A DNA stretch of 46,396 nucleotides from NCBI GenBank assembly GCA_947631545.1, contig CANRLS010000008.1, positions 1-46,396 on the forward strand, written 5' to 3'. The position numbers were made by a program, and so were the translations under genes. Positions within the stretch are counted from its first letter, which is position 1. Every line of letters starts with the position of its first letter. The notes beneath the pieces were generated by a model. It searched no databases. It worked only from the letters and a program-made list of their open reading frames with translations, and was not told where the DNA came from. Of the stretch, positions 41,017-46,396 are shown piece by piece. Source of the DNA: an uncultured Atopobiaceae bacterium. Its GTDB lineage: Bacteria; Actinomycetota; Coriobacteriia; Coriobacteriales; Atopobiaceae.

Positions 41017-41820
41017 ATGGCAGCTGAGGCCTCCATCGCCGTGCTCATCGATTACGAGAACCTCGCCCGCGGCATGGGCGGCTCGCAGCAGGGCGCGAGC
41101 GTCGGCCAGGGCAGGCGCCGCAACCACCGCCGCTCCTTCGCCGGCCCCCGGCCAGACGTGCGCGCCATCCTCGAGCGCTTGGTCGAGATCGGCCGCATCG
41201 TCTCCAAGCGCGCCTACTGCGACTGGCAGCTCTTCACCGATTCCATCCAGGATCTCCACGAGCTGGGCATCGAGCTCATCGAGATCCCCGATCGCCAGTA
41301 CTCGGGCAAGAACTCCGCCGACATCCGCCTCGTGGCGGATGCCGTGGAGATGTGCCTCACCCGCGAGCACATCGACACCTTCGCCATCCTCTCGGGCGAC
41401 TCCGACTTCACGCCGCTCGTGGCCAAGCTGAAGGAGTACGGCAAGGACGTCATCGGCGTGGGCATGCGCGACTCCACGAGCCCGCTCCTCGTCGAGAACT
41501 GCGACCAGTTCGTCTTCTACGAGGACATCATCAACCCCCAGGGGCTGCCGGCCTACGAGGACAAGGTGCCCGCCGAGCGCCAGGCCTGCTACCAGCTGCT
41601 CTTGGAGACGATCGACGCCATGCTCCGCGAGAACGAGGGGCCGATCCTGGCGAGCCTGCTCAAGCAGACCATGCGCCGCAAGCAGCCCTCCTTCACCGAG
41701 CGCAACTACGGCTACAAGAACTTCACCGCGCTCCTGAACGACGCCGCGTCCCTGAATCTCATCTCGGTGCACCGGGACGGCAAGTCGGGGACGGCGATGG
41801 TGGACGGGTTCGCGGAATAG
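41017..41820 (+). CDS. NYN domain ribonuclease-like protein with C-terminal LOTUS/OST-HTH-like domain
   Basis: A 267-aa PIN-like NYN protein. The acidic site is visible in VLIDYEN (Asp12, Asn15), the GKNSADIRLVADA segment, and SGDSDF with Asp128 and Asp130. The C-terminal 80 residues (LLLETIDAMLRENEGPILASLLKQTMRRKQPSF...YGYKNFTALLNDA) match the winged-helix OST-HTH/LOTUS pattern that binds RNA. An Arg-rich insert (residues 24-46) follows the first strand. It is predicted to be an RNA-cleaving or RNA-binding enzyme of unknown target. It is the middle gene of a closely packed set. Confidence 0.85.
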   Translation: MAAEASIAVLIDYENLARGMGGSQQGASVGQGRRRNHRRSFAGPRPDVRAILERLVEIGRIVSKRAYCDWQLFTDSIQDLHELGIELIEIPDRQYSGKNSADIRLVADAVEMCLTREHIDTFAILSGDSDFTPLVAKLKEYGKDVIGVGMRDSTSPLLVENCDQFVFYEDIINPQGLPAYEDKVPAERQACYQLLLETIDAMLRENEGPILASLLKQTMRRKQPSFTERNYGYKNFTALLNDAASLNLISVHRDGKSGTAMVDGFAE

Positions 41821-41888
41821 CGGACGCCAAGGCAAGCGGCCATCGCCCGGACGCGACGGCCGAAACGACGGATCGAAGGACGGGGAAC

Positions 41889-42665
41889 ATGACCCAGGAG
41901 ATGCCGACCTCCAAGGACGCCGAGGTGGAAGAGGCCGCAAGGAAGACGGTGGTGGACGAGGCCGCCAAGGAGGCCGAGGCCGACCTCGCCGCCCAGGTGG
42001 TGGCCGAGGCCAACGCCCAGATCGACCTCGATCGGGAGGCCGAGGAGGACGAGGACGCGGAGCCCCCCATCGAACGGCTCCTGGAGATGCTCTCCGAGGC
42101 GTCGCGCCTTCGCCGCCAGGATGCCGCCAAGCGCATCCGCGAGTACGCGGAGGCCCATGCCGAAGAGCTCAAGGGAAAGGTGGACGTGCTCGTGGACGCC
42201 CTCGAGCGCCCCGAGGCCCAGACGCGCTGGCAGGTGCTCGACACCCTCATGATGGTGGGCGCGGACGATCCGGAGCTCGTGGCCGACGGCTTCGAGGGGG
42301 CTGAGAACGCGCTCTTCGAGGAGGGCGCGGGATCGTCGCCCGTGCGCCTCTCGGCCTTCCGGTTCTTCGCCCTTTTGGGCAAGTCCTCGCCCGAGCGCTC
42401 GGACGAGGTGTGGCCGCTTCTGAACGAGGCCGCTCAGGTCTACCACGGGCTGCCCGAGTATCGCGAGATGCTCCTCGCGCTCCTGGACTTCGCAGGCGGT
42501 ACCATCTCCGAGGCGACGAGGAAGGCGCTCGCCGACAGGGTCCGCTTCGACGCCGAGGGCAAGACCGGCGGCTTCATCAAGACCTATTCCGCCCAGATCC
42601 TGGACGTGGTGGATCCGGGGAGCCGCAAGGGGAGCGCCAAGGCAGAGGCCGCTGACGGCGAGTAG
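41889..42665 (+). CDS. HEAT-repeat-like helical protein
   Basis: A 258-aa cytoplasmic protein. The first 60 residues are acidic and Ala-rich. The rest is all-helical with HEAT-like units: RLRRQDAAKRIREYAEAH, KVDVLVDALERPEAQTRWQVLDTLMMVG, SPVRLSAFRFFALLG and VWPLLNEAAQVYHGLPEYREMLLALLDFA. No catalytic motif is seen; it is likely a scaffold. It begins 68 bp after the NYN gene and is followed at 21 bp by a membrane protein, which suggests cotranscription. Confidence 0.75.
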   Translation: MTQEMPTSKDAEVEEAARKTVVDEAAKEAEADLAAQVVAEANAQIDLDREAEEDEDAEPPIERLLEMLSEASRLRRQDAAKRIREYAEAHAEELKGKVDVLVDALERPEAQTRWQVLDTLMMVGADDPELVADGFEGAENALFEEGAGSSPVRLSAFRFFALLGKSSPERSDEVWPLLNEAAQVYHGLPEYREMLLALLDFAGGTISEATRKALADRVRFDAEGKTGGFIKTYSAQILDVVDPGSRKGSAKAEAADGE

Positions 42666-42686
42666 GGCGAGGCAGGGGGAGGACCG

Positions 42687-43673
42687 ATGGCCCAGCACGC
42701 GCGCGTACCCATGGATGGCGAGAGCTACGAGTCCCGCAGCGCGGCGCGCGGCAGGGCGAACGGCGCGGCGCGCGACAGGGCGCGCGGCTCCGACGGCTAC
42801 GAACCCTATGGCTCCTACGGCGCCCCCCGGCCGGAGAGGAAGAGGGTCGTGCCCGTTTGGGTGTTCGTGCTGGTGGCCCTCGTCTGCCTCGTGGGCGGCG
42901 GCCTCATCGGACGCTTCGTCCTCACCCCCACCTACGACTACGTGAGCGGCAAGACCACCCTCACCGAGCAGGAGCTCGACAGCATCGTGGGCACCTACGA
43001 GGTGAACGGCGCCTATCACGAGATCACGGCCCGCCAGGCCATCGAGACGACGCTTTCGCTCGACGCGGCGCTCCAGGAGGACGGCACCTACGCCATGCCG
43101 AGCGCCGATAGCGTGCTCGCGGCTGCGAGGAACCAGATCCTGAACGACGCCGTGGCCCAAGCCGGGATCGAGGTCACGGATGAGGACATCGACGCCTACG
43201 CGCAATCGACCTTGGGAACGAGCGATTACGCCACCCTCGCCCAGCAGTACGGGATGACCGAGGACCAGGTGAGGGCCATGGTCAAGGAGAGCGCGGGCGT
43301 GCAGAAGCTCTATCAGCAGATGGCGGGCGAGAGCGATGTGACCGCGAATGCGCCCGCCGCCCCCGCCGTCCCGGCCGAGGGCCAGGAGGACGCGCCCACG
43401 GCCGAGTACGGCGCCTATATCGTGGGGCTCTTGGGCGACAACTGGGATAGCTCCGCCGACACCTGGAGCAATACCGAGAACCCCTACTACACGGCGCTCT
43501 CGGACGAGGTCTTCTCGAGCGATTCCGCGAGCTACAACCAGGCGATGGAGGCCTACTACGTGGCCTACCAGGCCTATGCCGACCAAGCGGGCGAGCAGAC
43601 GAGCTCCTGGACCGACTACGTGAACGGCCTCATGGCCAACGCCACCATCACCATCGGCGAGCTGGTGAGCTAG
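42687..43673 (+). CDS. Membrane-anchored protein with SurA-N-like helical domain
   Basis: A 328-aa protein: a cytoplasmic Arg/Gly/Tyr-rich N-terminus (1-53), one transmembrane helix (54-79) and an extracytoplasmic helical domain. The domain contains DAVAQAGIEVTDEDIDAYAQ and YGMTEDQVRAMVKESAGVQKLYQQM, a pattern like the N-terminal chaperone part of SurA/PrsA. No parvulin PPIase domain follows; instead there is an Ala/Pro linker and a Tyr-rich helical tail. Probably a surface chaperone-like or scaffold protein. GGGGGAGG lies upstream of the ATG. Confidence 0.65.
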   Translation: MAQHARVPMDGESYESRSAARGRANGAARDRARGSDGYEPYGSYGAPRPERKRVVPVWVFVLVALVCLVGGGLIGRFVLTPTYDYVSGKTTLTEQELDSIVGTYEVNGAYHEITARQAIETTLSLDAALQEDGTYAMPSADSVLAAARNQILNDAVAQAGIEVTDEDIDAYAQSTLGTSDYATLAQQYGMTEDQVRAMVKESAGVQKLYQQMAGESDVTANAPAAPAVPAEGQEDAPTAEYGAYIVGLLGDNWDSSADTWSNTENPYYTALSDEVFSSDSASYNQAMEAYYVAYQAYADQAGEQTSSWTDYVNGLMANATITIGELVS

Positions 43674-43879
43674 GGCCCGCGGCGTGCGAGCGGCACCGCA
43701 TCGAGGCCTGCGGCGATCCGCCTCCGCGCAAGCGATTCGCGCCGTCGCGTCCCGCACAGCGCGCATGCCCGCCGCGTGAATAGCATGCCCGCGCCGATCG
43801 TCTCGCGGACTGGGAGGCGGCCGCATCCTCGACGCGTCCGCGCCCGCATCCCGATGCCCGCGAGGACAGTAGGGACGCG

Positions 43880-44332
43880 ATGAGAGTCGCCGTGAGCCAT
43901 TGCCTTTTGGGATGCCCCTGCCGCTATGACGGGGCGTCGAAGCCCGATGCCCGCGTGCGGGCGTTCGCCGAGCTCCCGGGCATCGACGTCGTGCCCCTGT
44001 GCCCCGAGCGCGCATCGGGCCTGCCCGTGCCGAGGCCGCCCGCCGAGCGGGTGGGGGAGCGCGTGCTGCTCGCCGACGGCACCGACGTGACCGATGCCTT
44101 CCGGCAGGGATCGGAGGCCGAGGCCGCCCGCGCGATCGAAGCGAGATGCGAGGCGGCGATCCTCAAGGCGAAGAGCCCCAGTTGCGGAACCGGCCTCGTC
44201 TACGACGGGACGTTCTCGGGCACGCTCACGGCGGGCTGGGGCACCATGGCCCAGATCCTCCGCGATGCCGGCGTGCGCTGCCTGTCGGAAGAGGGCGTGG
44301 AAGGGCTTCGGCAGGACGTGGGAGAGCGATAG
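43880..44332 (+). CDS. DUF523 family protein
   Basis: A 150-aa member of DUF523. Characteristic elements are SHCLLGCPCRYDG (Cys8, Cys12, Cys14), LCPERASGLPVPRPPAE, DGTDVTDAF, LKAKSPSCGTGLVYDGTFSG and the GWGTMAQILRDAG end. The conserved Cys residues suggest metal or cluster binding; biochemical function is unknown. The upstream gap (43674-43879, 206 bp) shows no gene. AGGGA precedes the ATG by 5 nt. Confidence 0.87.
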   Translation: MRVAVSHCLLGCPCRYDGASKPDARVRAFAELPGIDVVPLCPERASGLPVPRPPAERVGERVLLADGTDVTDAFRQGSEAEAARAIEARCEAAILKAKSPSCGTGLVYDGTFSGTLTAGWGTMAQILRDAGVRCLSEEGVEGLRQDVGER

Positions 44333-44454
44333 GGGAGGCTACGGGCCGGATTCGGTCGAGGGATGGCTTCGGCCACCCGCGGCTCCCGGGATATCGCTGT
44401 TGCGACGGGTTCCCGGGTCGTTCCGCCGCCCAGAGCGCGTTCGGCGATTTCAGG

Positions 44455-44483
44455 TTGTGTTCAGAAAAAACCGTCGGTACCAT
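44455..44483 (+). promoter_or_regulatory. Promoter of the tandem solute-binding receptor gene
   Basis: TTGTGT (44455-44460), a 17-bp spacer containing an A6 run, and TACCAT (44478-44483). The predicted start is near 44490, leaving about 32 nt before the ATG. The -10 overlaps the dyad at 44479-44497. Confidence 0.55.
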
Positions 44484-44497
44484 CGTTACACGATGGT
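44479..44497. repeat. Operator-like dyad ACCATCG-TTACA-CGATGGT
   Basis: Perfect 7-bp arms with a 5-nt centre, covering the -10 and predicted transcription start. A repressor bound here would block initiation. Confidence 0.5.
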
Positions 44498-44521
44498 CGG
44501 GGGGCCGAGCGAGGGAGCCTG

Positions 44522-46279
44522 ATGCCCCGGGCCAGATCACATACCCAGCGCGTGCGCCGTCGCATCTTCGCCGGGCTCGGCATCGTCATTGCCGTGCTGG
44601 CCCTCTTCCTCGTGCCTTCGAGCATCGGCATCGCCGAGGATGCGGACGAGGGGGCCATCCGCGTCGGCTTCTTCGAGTTCTCCGGCTATCAGGACGAGAC
44701 CGAGGACGGCCAGCGGAGCGGCTACAGCTACGACTTCCTCCAGAAGCTCCAGTCCTATCTGCCCCTTCCCCTCGAGTACGTCGATTACGACATCTCGTTC
44801 TCCGATTCGCTCGACCTCTTGGAGCAGGGCGAGCTCGACCTCATGGCCACCATCACGAAGACGTCCGAGCGCGAGGAGCGCTTCCTCTTCTCCGACGAGC
44901 CCATGGGCACCGAGGCGACGAACCTCACCATCAAGGCCGGGAACGAGGAGATCATCCCCGGCGACTACGACACCTACGACGGCATGGTCGTGGGCATACT
45001 CGACGGCAACACCGCGTATGAGAGTCTCGAGGCGCTCGCCGAGGAGAAGGGCTTCAGCTACGAGCCCTTCATGTTCGAAACCGAGGAGGAGCTCATCAAG
45101 GCGCTGGACGACGGCATCGTGGACGCCATCCTCGTGAGCTCCATTCGAAACACCGACGGCGAATGGCTCCTCGAGACCTTCGAGCCCACCGACATCTACG
45201 TGGTGGCGAATCGCGAGGACGGCGAGCTGATGGATCTGGTGAACGCCGCCATCGCCTCCATGGACGTGGCCGATCCCGAGTGGCGGGAGGAGCTCGCCGC
45301 GAAGTACAAGATCGTCGGCGCCACGGTGAGCCTGGATGCGGATGAGCGCGCCTATCTCGAGGGGCTCGCGAGCGAGGGCCGCTCCCTCACCGTGCTCGCG
45401 AGCCCTGACCACGAGCCCTATTCGTATTTCACGGAGCAGGGCGAGGCCGATGGGATCTTCCCGGCGCTCTTCGACGTGATCGCGACGAAGGTTGGACTGC
45501 CGTACACCTATCTGGCGCCAGCGGATAACGCCGCCTACGAGGAGATGATCGCCGACGGGGAAGCCGACATCGTCCTCGATGTGCCCGACGATGCCGAGAC
45601 CGCCGAGCTCATGGGGCTGAAGCTCACCGATCCTTACATGAGCGAGAGCTTCGCGCGGATCCTTAGACGGGACTTCCGGGGCGAGCCTCAGAGCATCGGC
45701 CTCGTGCAGGGCGACTACTCGGAGCTCGTGGGCTACCTCGACAGCGCCTATCCGGCGGACGCGATCCGCACCTTCGATACGGGCGAAGCCGCCATCGAGG
45801 CGCTGCGCGCGGGCGAGGTCGATGCCGTCATCGCCCACCTGCGATCCGCCGAGAGCCTGGTGCTGGACGATCCGCGCGGGAGCCTCATCTACACGCTCTT
45901 GGGCATTCCCGCCGAAACCTACGCCATCGGCGTGAAGGAGAGCGAGCCCGACGTGCTCGTGACGCTCCTGAACCAGGGCATCGCCTCCATCGATTCGGCG
46001 TCGGCGGGAAGCGTCATCGCCAATGAGACGGCTTTGGCCGAGCGCCCGATGGCGCCGCTCGTGTACCTCTCGCTGCATCCCTTCCTGGCGGGCGTCTGCG
46101 TGGTGGCGCTCCAGGCCGCGGTCGGCGTGATCGTGTTCCTCGTCACGAGTGCCTACGACAAGCGGCGCTGGGGCGGCGGCGGGGATGGCGGCGTCGCCGG
46201 CGGGCGCCGCGCGGGCGGGACTGCTGGCGAAACCGCTGGCGGGGCAGCCGAGGTTGAAAGCTCGGACGGGCAACGGTAG
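44522..46279 (+). CDS. Membrane receptor with tandem solute-binding domains and no output domain
   Basis: A 585-aa protein: an N-terminal transmembrane or signal helix (about 17-38), a family 3 solute-binding domain (about 45-275, RVGFFEFSGYQDE), and a second one (about 285-500, LTVLASPDHEPYSYF and DGIFPALFDVIA). A second transmembrane helix follows (about 512-540). The cytoplasmic tail is a Gly/Ala-rich stretch of some 40 residues. In Coriobacteriia and in BvgS-like sensors the same extracellular layout is followed by a kinase or GGDEF domain, which is absent here, and no frameshift is visible before the tRNA. AGGGAG precedes ATG 44522. Confidence 0.82.
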   Translation: MPRARSHTQRVRRRIFAGLGIVIAVLALFLVPSSIGIAEDADEGAIRVGFFEFSGYQDETEDGQRSGYSYDFLQKLQSYLPLPLEYVDYDISFSDSLDLLEQGELDLMATITKTSEREERFLFSDEPMGTEATNLTIKAGNEEIIPGDYDTYDGMVVGILDGNTAYESLEALAEEKGFSYEPFMFETEEELIKALDDGIVDAILVSSIRNTDGEWLLETFEPTDIYVVANREDGELMDLVNAAIASMDVADPEWREELAAKYKIVGATVSLDADERAYLEGLASEGRSLTVLASPDHEPYSYFTEQGEADGIFPALFDVIATKVGLPYTYLAPADNAAYEEMIADGEADIVLDVPDDAETAELMGLKLTDPYMSESFARILRRDFRGEPQSIGLVQGDYSELVGYLDSAYPADAIRTFDTGEAAIEALRAGEVDAVIAHLRSAESLVLDDPRGSLIYTLLGIPAETYAIGVKESEPDVLVTLLNQGIASIDSASAGSVIANETALAERPMAPLVYLSLHPFLAGVCVVALQAAVGVIVFLVTSAYDKRRWGGGGDGGVAGGRRAGGTAGETAGGAAEVESSDGQR

Positions 46280-46282
46280 AGT
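46254..46282 (+). promoter_or_regulatory. Promoter of tRNA-Thr
   Basis: TTGAAA (46254-46259), a 17-bp spacer and TAGAGT (46277-46282). The -35 lies inside the end of the receptor gene. Transcription would begin near 46289, 14 nt before the mature tRNA. Confidence 0.6.
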
Positions 46283-46302
46283 TGTAGCCCGTTGAACGGC
46301 GC

Positions 46303-46378
46303 GCCAGCTTAGCTCAGTCGGTAGAGCACCGCTCTCGTAAAGCGGGGGTCATCAGTTCGAGTCTGATAGCTGGCTCCA
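46303..46378 (+). tRNA. tRNA-Thr(CGT)
   Basis: A 76-nt tRNA with encoded CCA. The acceptor stem GCCAGCT/AGCTGGC, D-stem GCTC/GAGC, anticodon stem CCGCT/AGCGG with loop CTCGTAA (anticodon CGT, reading ACG), a 5-nt variable loop and T-arm ATCAG-TTCGAGT-CTGAT are all intact. Discriminator base is T. Confidence 0.97.
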
Positions 46379-46396
46379 GGTAAACCCGCAGGTCAG

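Noticed and set aside
46303-46396. tRNA-Thr as an attachment site of an integrated element
   Set aside because: No integrase, insertion sequence or duplicated tRNA end is seen in the window; only 18 bp follow the tRNA.

Overview
The window is GC-rich (about two thirds G+C), densely coded, uses GTG as well as ATG starts, and carries a gene set typical of the Actinomycetota. ChW repeats and DUF5648 repeats on secreted proteins, two DegV proteins, orphan solute-binding receptors and a CCA-encoded tRNA point to the class Coriobacteriia (Olsenella, Collinsella or Eggerthella relatives). That placement is inferred from gene content; the genus cannot be fixed here.

Layout. (1) 1-3400, minus strand: two small GT2 glycosyltransferases and a catalytically intact acylphosphatase in one operon, preceded by a separate acylphosphatase-like gene that has lost both catalytic residues. 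(2) 3720-7915, plus: a MacB/LolD-type ABC ATPase with a giant FtsX permease carrying a long extracytoplasmic coiled coil. (3) 7985-11782: a Fic protein (minus), a DegV protein (plus) and a DUF2142 membrane protein (minus). (4) 11887-28304, plus: a cell-envelope block with a secreted CAP-like/DUF5648 protein, rmlD, a ChW-NlpC/P60 hydrolase, rmlB, a GT4 and three giant tandem-domain GT2 proteins, ending in queD-larB-larC. (5) 31488-28311, minus: rmlC and a fourth giant GT2. (6) 31564-32653, plus: a polyprenyl-phosphate-type GT2 and a DUF2304 partner. (7) 32750-46378, plus: housekeeping and accessory genes (metG, rsmA, tatD, comF, an orphan solute-binding lipoprotein behind a structured leader, long hpf, a second degV, NYN, HEAT and SurA-N-like proteins, DUF523, a tandem solute-binding receptor) and tRNA-Thr(CGT).

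How the genes may work together. rmlB, rmlC and rmlD would make dTDP-L-rhamnose (rmlA is not in the window). The GT4 and four giant GT2 proteins would build a rhamnose-containing wall polysaccharide. The GT2/DUF2304 pair and the DUF2142 protein resemble the lipid-linked side-chain machinery of streptococcal rhamnans.

The most striking observation is that each giant GT2 has two GT-A domains but only one intact DxD-type motif, and the intact one alternates: domain A in the first and third proteins, domain B in the second and fourth. This looks like subfunctionalised pairs of polymerases. Other points of interest are a 320-nt structured leader RNA behind a consensus extended -10, a comF with no conventional start codon behind a strong Shine-Dalgarno sequence, a pseudo-acylphosphatase, and nickel-pincer cofactor genes fused to a wall-glycan operon.
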